DNA from: Trabulsiella guamensis ATCC 49490
GTDB lineage: Bacteria; Pseudomonadota; Gammaproteobacteria; Enterobacterales; Enterobacteriaceae
Direction: 5' to 3'
Assembly: GCF_000734965.1 (NCBI RefSeq)
Contig: NZ_JMTB01000051.1
Span: forward strand, 1-64,000
Length of the DNA stretch: 64,000 nt
In this document: positions 49,071 to 58,057 of the stretch, piece after piece
How positions within the stretch are numbered: position 1 is the stretch's first letter
How the letters are laid out: each line of letters opens with the position of its first letter
Made by a program: the position numbers and the translations under genes
Notes under the pieces: generated by a model
Databases searched by the model: none
The model's input: only the letters and a program-made list of their open reading frames with translations
What the model was told of the DNA's origin: nothing

Positions 49071-49287
49071 AGCTCTGAGCCTCTTTCCGGCGGTCATCTT
49101 TGATTTTGAAATACAGATTGGTCAGGTAGGTAAGCAAACCAAACAGGATACTTGCCAGTACCCCTATGGCTGCCCACTGACTAGGGCTGACTTTATCAAG
49201 AAGTTGCAGCAGCCAGTAACCGAAGCTGCCGATCGAAGTAACGTAGGACGCTCCCGCAGCCACGTCTGAAAGGTTGTTCATTCTCAT
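49051..49287 (-). CDS. holin
   Basis: 78 residues. A hydrophobic segment (about 20-30, weak) and a clear helix ([20 protein letters not shown], about 38-57) are followed by a highly charged C-terminus ([18 protein letters not shown]), the usual holin profile. It is directly upstream of and overlapping the endolysin. A second Met at residue 3 offers an alternative start, as in dual-start holins, but this is speculative. One of the three repeated hairpins lies 55 bp upstream. Confidence 0.85.
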   Translation of the reverse strand: MRMNNLSDVAAGASYVTSIGSFGYWLLQLLDKVSPSQWAAIGVLASILFGLLTYLTNLYFKIKDDRRKEAQSYDHQQD

Positions 49288-49340
49288 GCCTCACCCCCGC
49301 GGGGATCTCGTTGTAGTCCACATGAGGTTAAGGCGGTTAA

Positions 49341-49360
49341 AAGGTCGGAATCCCGACCTT
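49341..49360 (-). repeat. late-module hairpin, copy A (upstream of holin)
   Basis: On the minus strand GGTCGGGATTCCGACC (49343-49358) flanked by AA/TT gives an 8-bp stem with a 4-nt loop, followed by TT. It lies between the acyltransferase gene and holin and could terminate the former. Identical 16-mer to copies B and C. Confidence 0.9.
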
Positions 49361-49398
49361 ATCATTTGGGTGAGTTACACTGATGCTCTTTGTCGCAT

Positions 49399-50409
49399 TT
49401 ATTCAGTTGTGACTGAAGATTTACTCAGTGAAAATGATGAATAAATTTTTAGCATGGTAAAATACGAGAAAACAAAACAAGCTGCGGCAAACAGTACGGC
49501 TTGCAGTGGGTCTTTGATCTGAACATTTATACCGATCATGGCAAATATAGTTGTTAATATGACTTTTGTTATTTGTTCTGTTCCACATAAAAGTAGGCTG
49601 TTGCGCCCCAACTCTTTAAATTGTTCGATATTAATCCAATAGGACATCGCAATGCTAGGAATAAACATAAAGCAGGTAACAAAGAAATAGATAAAGTATC
49701 TAACCTCAGGGTTTGTAATGTTTTTGAATTTAGAGAACGTTCCGTATTGATACGCATAAGCAAAATAAATAAAAGACAATAAAATAACAAAGAGTATTAT
49801 AACTTGTCCTTTTTCTTCATAGCGTGCGGGCCAGTCGTATTTGACTTTATTTGAGATGAGAACACCAAAGGAAAAGTAACAGAGATAGTGCAGTGCGCTA
49901 TCCATGTTAAAGATCACTGAAGGCATTTGCTTACCCCATAGCGGTGTAAGGCAGTAAATGACAAGAGAAGTAACAAATATAACCACAGCATTTCGTAATA
50001 GCAGATTAGCTAACGTGTAGTAGCAAATGACAATAAACAGTGCTGGTAGAAACCACAACGATGTAATAGGAACTTGGTTCCTTATACCCATTAGTGCATT
50101 GACCAACATTTCAAGAATTCTTTCTGACGGTAGATTCCATTTTAAAGTATATACCGCAATCCCTACAACCGAAAAAATCGCATATGGTAGTATTATTTTT
50201 ATAAATGACCTTTTAATTATTTGTAAGCTAGTAGCTATTTCTTCGCTTCTCTTATAAAAAAGACCAGATATGAAAAAGAAAAGTGGAACATGGAAGGAGA
50301 AAACAAACGGGTAAAGCTTCCCCGCTGCGGGGCCAAAATGACCCAAGTAAATATAAAACATCCCTATAAACCTAAGTGTATCTACCCACTCTATACGTTG
50401 TTTGTTCAT
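49399..50409 (-). CDS. acyltransferase-3 family membrane protein (O-antigen O-acetyltransferase type)
   Basis: 336 residues, about ten hydrophobic helices, of the Acyltransferase_3 (OafA/Oac/WecH) family. The N-terminus MNKQRIEWVDTLRFIGMFYI has the family's WVD-LR and the active-site-like His in YLGHFGPAAG. FHVPLFFFISGLFYKR is the conserved second block. Such genes in temperate podoviruses acetylate the O-antigen and change serotype; here it follows the tailspike. It is more AT-rich than its neighbours and has a promoter of its own, fitting a lysogenic-conversion gene. Confidence 0.88.
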   Translation of the reverse strand: MNKQRIEWVDTLRFIGMFYIYLGHFGPAAGKLYPFVFSFHVPLFFFISGLFYKRSEEIATSLQIIKRSFIKIILPYAIFSVVGIAVYTLKWNLPSERILEMLVNALMGIRNQVPITSLWFLPALFIVICYYTLANLLLRNAVVIFVTSLVIYCLTPLWGKQMPSVIFNMDSALHYLCYFSFGVLISNKVKYDWPARYEEKGQVIILFVILLSFIYFAYAYQYGTFSKFKNITNPEVRYFIYFFVTCFMFIPSIAMSYWINIEQFKELGRNSLLLCGTEQITKVILTTIFAMIGINVQIKDPLQAVLFAAACFVFSYFTMLKIYSSFSLSKSSVTTE

Positions 50410-50441
50410 TATTTACACACCACAGGTCACATTGCTTTCAT

Positions 50442-50469
50442 TGTATATCCATAATCACAATAATAACAA
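50442..50469 (-). promoter_or_regulatory. candidate promoter of the acyltransferase gene
   Basis: On the minus strand a -35 TTGTTA (50464-50469) and -10 TATACA (50442-50447) are separated by 16 bp, 33 bp upstream of the ATG. It lies inside the AT-rich tailspike-acyltransferase gap and would allow expression from the silent prophage. Confidence 0.5.
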
Positions 50470-50489
50470 TATATAAGGTAAATATGTGA

Positions 50490-50505
50490 TGCGCATCCAT
50501 GCGCA
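50490..50505 (-). terminator. hairpin after tailspike gene
   Basis: TGCGCA repeated as an inverted repeat around a 4-nt loop (50490-50505), 5 bp beyond the tailspike stop. No T run follows, so termination would be weak. Confidence 0.4.
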
Positions 50506-50509
50506 CTCT

Positions 50510-52786
50510 TTATGCAAAGTACCACCCCGAAATTTTTAACACTCCGCTAGACAGATCAGAGTTCTTGAGCGCCAACCCCGTAGCTCCAAAGAATTTAATG
50601 GTGTTAGTGCCGGGGATGACGGCAACAGTCTCAAGTGCCGATATGGTTTTCTGTGCGATGGTAAGGCCACCAGCAAAGTTGGTAAGTAGGGTTGTTCCTG
50701 AGAATGGCAGTCCAGAAATCGTAGCATCAGCGGTATTCGTTGTTGCAGGGAAAGCAATATTTAACGATACAAATACGATGTTTCCTTGCCTGATATATCT
50801 CTGCACCCCTGTCCTGGTGATTGTTAGTCCTGCTCCAGATCCATCCACCGGAGTCCATGCGCTAATTTCTTCATAGTGGTCAATAAGGCCAATACTGTTT
50901 CCTGCGTCATACAGATTTTTAAGAGTCCTCATTCCTGTACTAAAACCAGTTTCAGTATTTATAATTTCAATCCAAGCACTTGTACTAGCGCCAGCATTCG
51001 CGTCGAAAAGCCGGCTCAAAGTAGCAACTGGAATATTAATTCCAAGTTTTACACGAGACTTCCCCAAAGCTCCCACGTTATGCGCCATCCACACGGAGTC
51101 GATGTTAACGTTAATTTTTCCTTCAATTGTAATTTGGCTTGGATAGGCACTTTGCCCAGGCGCACCAAATCCTACTGGGTTATGGTTAATAACAGATACA
51201 GAATAGATTCCGTAATATTCGAGACCTTTTATTGTAACCCCGAACATTTGGCCTCTTACTATAGCGCCAATGCCGTTATAAGCAGCATCGTTAACGATGC
51301 GTAGGCCCTCAATGTAAAGACCATACCCACGGTCACCGCATACAATCCCTCCACCGAGTTCGGGATTTGTTGTTGCCGTACCATAACCGCCGGTAATGCG
51401 GCCACAGTTGTGCAAAAAAGCTCCATACACAGCTGTGCTCATTGTCGACGGAGTGTTATCTGTAGGAGTGACGACCTGAGAATCAATATTGAATGGTATA
51501 TCAACATTTTTCATCACGACAGAGTGATATGAAATAGCTCTGACATTAACAGTGGTACCGGGCTGCCCTTGCGAGTTAATACCAATAGAGCAATTTTCTA
51601 TAACAGGAGAGAATACAGAGACATCTTCTGCAATGTCACCCTCAAACTGAAATGCTCTTCCGCCATGTCGTGCGGGATGGTAAAGAGCGTTTATCACCCT
51701 TGGGTTGTAGTGTCGAATACCGCGACATTTCAAACCGCTAATCCCATTCTCACCGGCTACAGAACTGCAATCAATGGTCAGGTTATATGTTTCAACATCT
51801 TCACACTGCTGGGCTGTGAGATCATTATCCATCCCGGTAATAACCAAGCCGCCCAATGATGTTTGTCCTGTAACTTTGAATACCGCACCAGGAGAGCAAT
51901 AAATTCTACTAAAACTGGGTATTGAAAAATAATCACTGCAAAGATAGGTCCCGCCAGGAAAATGAATGGCCTTACGAAGGCTGGCAGCGGTTATAAGAGC
52001 GGCTCTAATCAAATCGGTGTTGTCAGTGATGCCATCGTTTTTTACGCCAAGATCAAGCGCGCTTATCCGCTCAGCATTAACATCATGTTGGGTTCTCATG
52101 ACAGCCCCGATGATCGGCTGCTTGACGGCAATCAGGGCATCACCTTTACCATCAGAACCACTTGCAAGGTCGATGAGCACATCCGATGCAGAACCAGAAG
52201 GAGGGAGCACCGTGATAGGGTTCCCTTCACTGTTAAATGCCAACATTCTGTTAGCCCTTTGGTCTGCTGGAGGTAAAACAGAAACATAGCTTTCCGACAC
52301 ACGTAAGGCACGTACCAGGCTGACATTATCGACATAGTTCTTTGTAGCTGCATCCTGCTGGCCAACCGGATCGGCGAGATCAGCAATACGGTATCCATCA
52401 GCATCAAAAGGGCCACCAAATAACGGACGACGAAGCGCAAGCCCCAGATAAATAAACGAGCGCTGAATAGCCATCCACAAACGGTCAAAATCTTTATTTA
52501 CCGTATCCGCCAGCAGGTCGCCGTTATCCTGATAGTCAGTTAAGCGGTACGTAGGGACGACACGTTCAAGCATTACGACGGAACCCGCAGCTGGTGCGGT
52601 TAAAAAGGTAATGTCGCCCCCACTGACATTACCGGTGCCAGACACAGAATAGCCAGATGTGACTACTTCGCCGTCGATACTTACCTGAATATCGCTGGCG
52701 GCAATGATGTAAAACTCAAAAGGAAAAACGGTCGTCAGACCGTTGGCGTTGTAAATTATATAGGGAGTCTGATCAGGTACCGACAT
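50510..52786 (-). CDS. phage tailspike/tail fibre with pectate-lyase-like body
   Basis: 758 residues. The N-terminal adaptor (about 1-115) has the widespread phage form: TPYIIYNANGLTTVFPFEFY, then VMLERVVPTYRLTDYQDNGD and NKDFDRLWMAIQRSF. A collagen-free stalk leads to a beta-helix part starting near LGVKNDGITDNTDLIRAALI (about 255-275), the usual entry of a parallel beta-helix spike. Such spikes bind and often cleave O-antigen. No catalytic residues can be assigned by eye. Copy B of the repeated hairpin lies 85 bp upstream, inside terL. Confidence 0.88.
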   Translation of the reverse strand: MSVPDQTPYIIYNANGLTTVFPFEFYIIAASDIQVSIDGEVVTSGYSVSGTGNVSGGDITFLTAPAAGSVVMLERVVPTYRLTDYQDNGDLLADTVNKDFDRLWMAIQRSFIYLGLALRRPLFGGPFDADGYRIADLADPVGQQDAATKNYVDNVSLVRALRVSESYVSVLPPADQRANRMLAFNSEGNPITVLPPSGSASDVLIDLASGSDGKGDALIAVKQPIIGAVMRTQHDVNAERISALDLGVKNDGITDNTDLIRAALITAASLRKAIHFPGGTYLCSDYFSIPSFSRIYCSPGAVFKVTGQTSLGGLVITGMDNDLTAQQCEDVETYNLTIDCSSVAGENGISGLKCRGIRHYNPRVINALYHPARHGGRAFQFEGDIAEDVSVFSPVIENCSIGINSQGQPGTTVNVRAISYHSVVMKNVDIPFNIDSQVVTPTDNTPSTMSTAVYGAFLHNCGRITGGYGTATTNPELGGGIVCGDRGYGLYIEGLRIVNDAAYNGIGAIVRGQMFGVTIKGLEYYGIYSVSVINHNPVGFGAPGQSAYPSQITIEGKINVNIDSVWMAHNVGALGKSRVKLGINIPVATLSRLFDANAGASTSAWIEIINTETGFSTGMRTLKNLYDAGNSIGLIDHYEEISAWTPVDGSGAGLTITRTGVQRYIRQGNIVFVSLNIAFPATTNTADATISGLPFSGTTLLTNFAGGLTIAQKTISALETVAVIPGTNTIKFFGATGLALKNSDLSSGVLKISGWYFA

Positions 52787-52807
52787 GGCGCGAAACCTCG
52801 GGGCAAG

Positions 52808-54418
52808 TTAATAATCGACTTCGACCTGATGGTCTCCATCACTTAACTGCCAATGTTCACGCGCTCTCACGGTCGGAATCCCGACCACTTTACCAATACG
52901 TACCGGAGTCTGGCTTATCGCGCCTGCGCCAGAGTCGATGAAGTCGTCCGGCTGATTGGTCAGCGCCGGGTTAAAATCTCGCATCTGGTCGTACACAGGC
53001 CCGTCCAGCACATCGCTGTGCGCCCACAGAAACCGGGAGGATAGCGGTGCTTCGAATGCATCCAGTATGCGTTTTTGCTTGTTGGTGACGCTGAACTCTT
53101 CCCTGACACCACAGCCGGTACCTTTTAGCGCCTGCCGGAGCAACTTCCCGGCGAAGCTGCCGGGGCCATTAACCTCCACGCAGACAACAGGGATCTGATA
53201 TTTAATGACCAGTTCTTTAATCTGTACTACCTGACCGCCAGTGATTTTGTCGTTGTCGTCAAACTCGGCAAGATCACCTGTCAGAGCCTGACAAACCTGC
53301 CAGTACAAATGCCCCCGAGCGTCAGTAAGGAAAAGGGAAAATGCTGAGGCATCGGCTTTTACTTTACCGGTGGCCACATCCCACCATGCAACAGCACCTA
53401 CGATCTGCGTCTGGCCGAGCCACATCGAGCACGTACGGTTTGCATAACGAATATCAGGGTTAACGCTGTATTCACGAATACGGTCTGGATCCAGGCGAAC
53501 TTCACCAACGGGTTTACTGTGCAGTTGATACTGGCTGTCCCATTCGTTTACAGTGCGGCATTCCTTACGGCGCGTCTCAAGTTCAGTATGGTCAAACCGC
53601 TCCGGCCACGCGCACCCGGCGTAAAAATCAATAACAGTATCCGGTGGCGCTGCAAACTCCACACCATCGGGTGTGATGATATAATCGATACTTTCGACCA
53701 GCAGGCGCGCCGCTTTATGGATACCGGTAAAAACATACTCCGGTCTGAACGGAAGTGAGTAGTGCAGCTTCGTGGCGTCTTTCGCTTCAATGCGCTTTTC
53801 TTTATCGAACAACTTTATGGTAAGGCAGTCAGCTCCGGCTGCCTCCTGCTCGTCATAGAGACTATCGTGGGTGTGCGGCGTACCGATAAAAAGCTTACGC
53901 CCGCCGGGGATCAGAATGTGCGTCTGTTCGCTCAGGCGGTATCTGAGCTTTTCACGCCCTTCCGGTGTCTGAATGTTGCCAGGTACTTCAACGTCGTCGT
54001 TCTGGCATTCATTAGCGCGGGAACCGGTGACGTTAGACAGAATGCCTTTGGCAAACATACTGGCGTTACGCATATCCAGCGCGCCGTTAACCCACCATTG
54101 TTCGACGGTGCCGATCCCATCTGGCAGCATACCTTTGGTTAAAGGGTGATTACGCAGTACGTTCTGTGTATCACGGCTGGTTTTGCGGGCGGTGGGGTCA
54201 GATTCAGATTGATGCAGGATGCGGTATTGTCGGTCGCAGTAATACCGCCAGGCATTATAAACGGCCAGAATTGTGGATTTACCAAAACCGCGAAAACACC
54301 GGAGTACCGCAAGATTACCGCGATGCTCCAGCCAGTGGCAGGCTTTGTAGTGGCAGTCAGGAACGTCCCACCCCATTCGCTCCGCCCAAATAAGGAAGAA
54401 AGCGAGGAAGGAGATCAT
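52808..54418 (-). CDS. phage terminase large subunit
   Basis: 536 residues. The ATPase domain has a Walker A variant CFRGFGKST (41-49) and a Walker B/acidic stretch NDDVE (140-144). The nuclease half has Asp347 and Asp356 in AWWDVATGKVKADASAFS and the conserved DSQYQL (294-299). It drives genome packaging and cuts concatemers. It overlaps terS by 4 bp. Its position after the virion genes, rather than before the portal, is T7-like. Confidence 0.92.
   Translation of the reverse strand: MISFLAFFLIWAERMGWDVPDCHYKACHWLEHRGNLAVLRCFRGFGKSTILAVYNAWRYYCDRQYRILHQSESDPTARKTSRDTQNVLRNHPLTKGMLPDGIGTVEQWWVNGALDMRNASMFAKGILSNVTGSRANECQNDDVEVPGNIQTPEGREKLRYRLSEQTHILIPGGRKLFIGTPHTHDSLYDEQEAAGADCLTIKLFDKEKRIEAKDATKLHYSLPFRPEYVFTGIHKAARLLVESIDYIITPDGVEFAAPPDTVIDFYAGCAWPERFDHTELETRRKECRTVNEWDSQYQLHSKPVGEVRLDPDRIREYSVNPDIRYANRTCSMWLGQTQIVGAVAWWDVATGKVKADASAFSLFLTDARGHLYWQVCQALTGDLAEFDDNDKITGGQVVQIKELVIKYQIPVVCVEVNGPGSFAGKLLRQALKGTGCGVREEFSVTNKQKRILDAFEAPLSSRFLWAHSDVLDGPVYDQMRDFNPALTNQPDDFIDSGAGAISQTPVRIGKVVGIPTVRAREHWQLSDGDHQVEVDY
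52871..52886 (-). repeat. late-module hairpin, copy B (inside the end of terL)
   Basis: The 16-mer GGTCGGGATTCCGACC (minus strand) encodes part of the terL sequence VVGIPTV, about 20 codons before the stop and 85 bp upstream of the tailspike start. Being both coding and identical to copies A and C, it suggests selection on the nucleotide sequence. Confidence 0.9.
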
Positions 54419-54753
54419 TTCTTCCCTTTCTGCAAACGCTTAATAATGGCGGCCGCTTCACGTTCCGCATTGGAAACACGCTGGCCCAGCTCGAATTCCT
54501 CATCACCTTCACCAGGTTCTGCGGGAACCCCGCCGCGGGTATGCATACCGATGAGCGAGTGCACCTTGATCAGCAGTGTCAGGGATGCCGCTGCGTTCTT
54601 CTTGTCCCAGTAACGATCTCCGCGCTCCTGCTTTGTTAATGCATTGACGCGCTTATTACCGCCTGCCCAGTTCTCGGGATCAGCCTCTTCAAGCACCACA
54701 TTGGTGAGCTTATCGCTCAGTGCGGTAAGCCGTGTTTTGTAATCATCATGCAT
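54415..54753 (-). CDS. probable phage terminase small subunit
   Basis: 112 residues, helical and charged, directly upstream of and overlapping terL (ATGA), the standard terS position. It resembles T7 gp18-type packaging proteins in size and place, not obviously in motif. The start at 54753 has GGGGC at 7-nt spacing, and that ribosome site lies in the 3' arm of a hairpin. Confidence 0.75.
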   Translation of the reverse strand: MHDDYKTRLTALSDKLTNVVLEEADPENWAGGNKRVNALTKQERGDRYWDKKNAAASLTLLIKVHSLIGMHTRGGVPAEPGEGDEEFELGQRVSNAEREAAAIIKRLQKGKK

Positions 54754-54780
54754 AAAAAAGCCCCGTGGTTATCACAGGGC
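54753..54780 (-). terminator. intrinsic terminator fused to the terS ribosome site
   Basis: On the minus strand GCCCTGTG (54773-54780) pairs with CACGGGGC (54760-54767), followed by T6 and the terS ATG. It is a textbook terminator whose 3' arm contains the only plausible ribosome site for terS. It would both attenuate transcription and mask translation. Confidence 0.8.
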
Positions 54781-54798
54781 CATGATGGTTCAGTCTGG

Positions 54799-54816
54799 CG
54801 GTCGGAATCCCGACCG
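54799..54816 (-). repeat. late-module hairpin, copy C (upstream of terS)
   Basis: GGTCGGGATTCCGACC (minus strand, 54800-54815) extended by one C-G pair, 2 bp past the stop of the small secreted protein and 46 bp upstream of terS. Confidence 0.9.
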
Positions 54817-54817
54817 A

Positions 54818-55138
54818 TTAGTACCCACGCGCGGTACTATTATATTCCTCTACTACACGGTTAGCTTTACTCAAGGCCTCTTCCTGAGCTTCCCTTATAC
54901 GTTTAACATCGTTGTCCGCGTTTTCTGTATATTCCTTTGCGTTTTGAATATAACTTTCAACATCGCTACGATACGCATTCATGGAGTATTCGCTTCTGTC
55001 ATAAGGCGGCGTTGGCTCCATCGCTGAAAACTCTTCATAACCACCAAATCCTAAATTGCTGCCACCAAACACCGTTGCATTAGCTACTACAGGAAACACC
55101 ATAAGTATCAACAAAGCTGAAAAAGTAATATTGCGCAT
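54818..55138 (-). CDS. small secreted phage protein with coiled coil
   Basis: 106 residues. The signal peptide MRNITFSALLILMVFPVVANA is followed by a Gly/Phe-rich stretch (VFGGSNLGFGGYEEF) and a charged coiled coil (YIQNAKEYTENADNDVKRIR and onward). No family name recognised. It is more AT-rich than the virion genes beside it. Placed between an ejection protein and terS, it could be a periplasmic exclusion or lysis-modulating factor, but nothing in the sequence proves that. Confidence 0.7.
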   Translation of the reverse strand: MRNITFSALLILMVFPVVANATVFGGSNLGFGGYEEFSAMEPTPPYDRSEYSMNAYRSDVESYIQNAKEYTENADNDVKRIREAQEEALSKANRVVEEYNSTARGY

Positions 55139-55165
55139 AGCATCCTCGTCCTGTTACATAGCCTT

Positions 55166-58057
55166 TTAACGCATCCCTGGATCAACCTGATTAATAATAG
55201 GCGCAATCCAGAACAGATTATTACCCGGTAACAATGTGCGAACATTATGCAGGACTCGATCACCGGCGTCACCATTCAGTACGCCCGCTGTTACATCGGT
55301 GACAGTGTCGAGCAGGCCGAACGTCGGGCCCAGCGCCGAGCCAATAAAACCGCGACTGGCATAACGTGACTGTGTACCGGTACCGAGTAAAGCACCCAGC
55401 CCGACCATCCCCCCGGAAGCCTTTTCCGCCATGTTGTTGTATTCCATCAACGGGCCGAGAATACCGGAGCGGTCAATACCCTCAATCACCAGTTTTTGCG
55501 GTGTCCAGTCCACGTCTTTACCGTTAGCGGCCTGCTTAAGTGCATACGTCAGCGCGCCCAGGCCAATCTGAAAAGCGGTGCCGTAATAGAACTGTGCAGA
55601 GCCTTCCTGCAGGCCACCCAGCGTAGCGCGGTTATAGGACGCGGTGGCGAACGATTTAAACTGGAAAACAGTTTTCCCGAGCGGCGTACTCGCCCATAGA
55701 GGCGTATCGCCGATACCGGGTGTGATAACGGTGTTGTTAACATCCTTCAGTACCGCGGACTGGAACACGCCCGCAACGTACTGATCATCCCATTTATCAA
55801 AGTTACCGATGTTCCAGCCCTCGATAACTTCGCCATGTTTTTTAAACTCAGCGCGGATACGTGCGGCCATGTTGTCATTAATGCCGAGCTTCGCCAGACG
55901 GGAACCGGGGAACGAACCACCGAGAATGCCGTCAGCGGTAATCATCCCGTTAACCGATTTGTTCATGTCGTCAAAATGGCCCATCATGGTTAATTTGCCG
56001 AACACATCGGTAACACGCTCCATCCCCGCCTCTACCGCCGTAGTTCGCGATGAGCTGTCCACCAGGTCCCCCATGGTTCTGGCGCGGGTATGCAGGATGG
56101 TTTCCAGCCCAACTGCCATTTTCTGCATTTCGGCCTTACTGGCTTTAAAGGCCGGGGATCTCGTTATCAGCGCGCCGTAGCCGCGGGTAATTTTCTGAAA
56201 ACCATTGACCATCACGCCACGTGCCAGATCCGGTATTGCTGACACCGTCATGCCGCCGAGTTTAGTGACGAAGTTGGCACTTCGCAGGAACGCGCCCGCG
56301 CGGACAAAAAACGATGCCGGATCGTCCGGCATGCCGTAGGTTCCCGCCAGGCGATCGCGCAGCGCAGTAATATCGCGTAGGTCATTATCACGAGCTTTCG
56401 CCAGCTTCGACTGTTCAGCAGGGTGCTGGCGCATTAGTGCGTCATACTCGTCCTGAATATCTTTAAGCTGTTTTTCCAGCGTCTTATTGCCAAAGGTGCG
56501 GGTCAGCTCAACCTCAGACGCGGCTTCACGAATATGGCGCTGCAATACATAGTTTGCATCGCTCTCCAGATAGTCTTTCATCAGACGATCTGGAACGCTC
56601 AGCGTTCTGCTTTTAGTGCTCCCTGCGGATTTGACCATAAAGACATTAGTGAAATCCTGCGGTATTTTGGCGCCGACAATTTTATTGATAGTGGCGTCGG
56701 CGGCGATCTCCGCCTCTTCGCGCGACATGGTCTTTTCGCCGCGTGACCACCAGTCAACGAGCATATTGCGGAAGTTATCACGCTCGTTAACAATCTTCCC
56801 GACTTTGTACACGCGCGGGAAATAACTTTCCTGACCAATAGCCTTCAGCTCTTCATCCGGCGGTAACAGACCAAGCTTCTGCTGCGCCACTTTCACCCGG
56901 TTAACCACAATGCGCATTGCCTGCGCCGCTTCCTGCACCACCGGATTAGCATGCACATCGCCGCTGCGCATGGCGTTACCCACTTCTTCGCGGAACTGGG
57001 AAAAACTCAGGTCACCACCGTCAGCTTTGTATCTCGTGTACGCCTGCTTATTAGCGACAACCACCGCGGCCTCTTCTCGGCGCCAGCCACGTACACGAGT
57101 TTCAGCAGCAACGGGGGTTTCAATCCCCCGTAGGTTTCCTTCCAGAGTGAAGTTATTCTCTGCCAGTTCCAGCGCCGTGCGGCGAGCAGTCTTTGACGGA
57201 GACTCCATCAGACGGGTAACCGGCGTAAGGTAGCTACCCGCTTTGCGTGCGACTTTCCCAATTGGGCCACCAGTAACCGGAGTTAAATCCTCGAGCGTCG
57301 CCTCGCTGATCCGTGCTGCACCGACGCTACCGCCATCCGGGAGTGATGCAGCTGCGTTATCAACCGCAGACGTTACGCCCATATTATCGAATGCGTCAGC
57401 CACTTCCCTCGTTGCCGCGCTGCGTACTGACGGAGAAAGCAACGTGCCAGCGCCAGCAAAAACACCACTCAGCAGAGCACCGGCGGCGACGTGAGACGCA
57501 CTTTCTCCCCACGTACGGGTAATCTGCTGATTATTGAGCGCAACTTCGCTAAGCGCTGTACCCGCTGCGCCAATGGCAATTTGCGAGCCGATACGTGCCA
57601 GTGCGCCGCCCTGCGCACCAGGAATGAACATCGAGGCGACTGTTACTGGATCAACAACTCCGGCGGCGATACTCGCCAGTGTCCCTTCGCTCCCGGCTTC
57701 GGCCAGTACCCGGCGGTCTTCATTTTCGTCGTCGATCTGCTGTTTCAACCAGGCTGTTTCTTCAGGAGATCGGGAGTCTGCGAAAGAACTTCCCCACTGC
57801 TCGTAACCGTGGAGCTCGTTTTTATCTGCATACGGGTTATACCCTTCAACAGGTTCGAACTGCGCTGACGGCCTGAACATACCCGCGAGCAGGTTATTCT
57901 GGCGAAAGGCGGCACCCCATACGGACGGCTCATCCTGCTGAGGTGCCGGATTGGTACCTTCGGGCAATGAAACGTCGAAACCTGTGGGCTCCGGTAGCGC
58001 ACTGGCCGCGGGTGTGAATCCGTTGCTGAGTTCTTCTGGGGTGGCGTATACCGGCAT
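55166..58057 (-). CDS. large internal virion (DNA ejection) protein
   Basis: 963 residues, no enzymatic motif recognised. The N-terminus is Pro/Glu-rich. Ala/Gly-rich hydrophobic stretches (about 125-205) could insert in a membrane. The C-terminal half is helical, with segments such as STPLGKTVFQFKSFATASYN. It is positioned as T7 gp16 is, after the transglycosylase protein, and overlaps the upstream gene by 1 bp (TAATG). Probably ejected with the genome to form the trans-envelope channel. Function by position and size. Confidence 0.75.
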   Translation of the reverse strand: MPVYATPEELSNGFTPAASALPEPTGFDVSLPEGTNPAPQQDEPSVWGAAFRQNNLLAGMFRPSAQFEPVEGYNPYADKNELHGYEQWGSSFADSRSPEETAWLKQQIDDENEDRRVLAEAGSEGTLASIAAGVVDPVTVASMFIPGAQGGALARIGSQIAIGAAGTALSEVALNNQQITRTWGESASHVAAGALLSGVFAGAGTLLSPSVRSAATREVADAFDNMGVTSAVDNAAASLPDGGSVGAARISEATLEDLTPVTGGPIGKVARKAGSYLTPVTRLMESPSKTARRTALELAENNFTLEGNLRGIETPVAAETRVRGWRREEAAVVVANKQAYTRYKADGGDLSFSQFREEVGNAMRSGDVHANPVVQEAAQAMRIVVNRVKVAQQKLGLLPPDEELKAIGQESYFPRVYKVGKIVNERDNFRNMLVDWWSRGEKTMSREEAEIAADATINKIVGAKIPQDFTNVFMVKSAGSTKSRTLSVPDRLMKDYLESDANYVLQRHIREAASEVELTRTFGNKTLEKQLKDIQDEYDALMRQHPAEQSKLAKARDNDLRDITALRDRLAGTYGMPDDPASFFVRAGAFLRSANFVTKLGGMTVSAIPDLARGVMVNGFQKITRGYGALITRSPAFKASKAEMQKMAVGLETILHTRARTMGDLVDSSSRTTAVEAGMERVTDVFGKLTMMGHFDDMNKSVNGMITADGILGGSFPGSRLAKLGINDNMAARIRAEFKKHGEVIEGWNIGNFDKWDDQYVAGVFQSAVLKDVNNTVITPGIGDTPLWASTPLGKTVFQFKSFATASYNRATLGGLQEGSAQFYYGTAFQIGLGALTYALKQAANGKDVDWTPQKLVIEGIDRSGILGPLMEYNNMAEKASGGMVGLGALLGTGTQSRYASRGFIGSALGPTFGLLDTVTDVTAGVLNGDAGDRVLHNVRTLLPGNNLFWIAPIINQVDPGMR

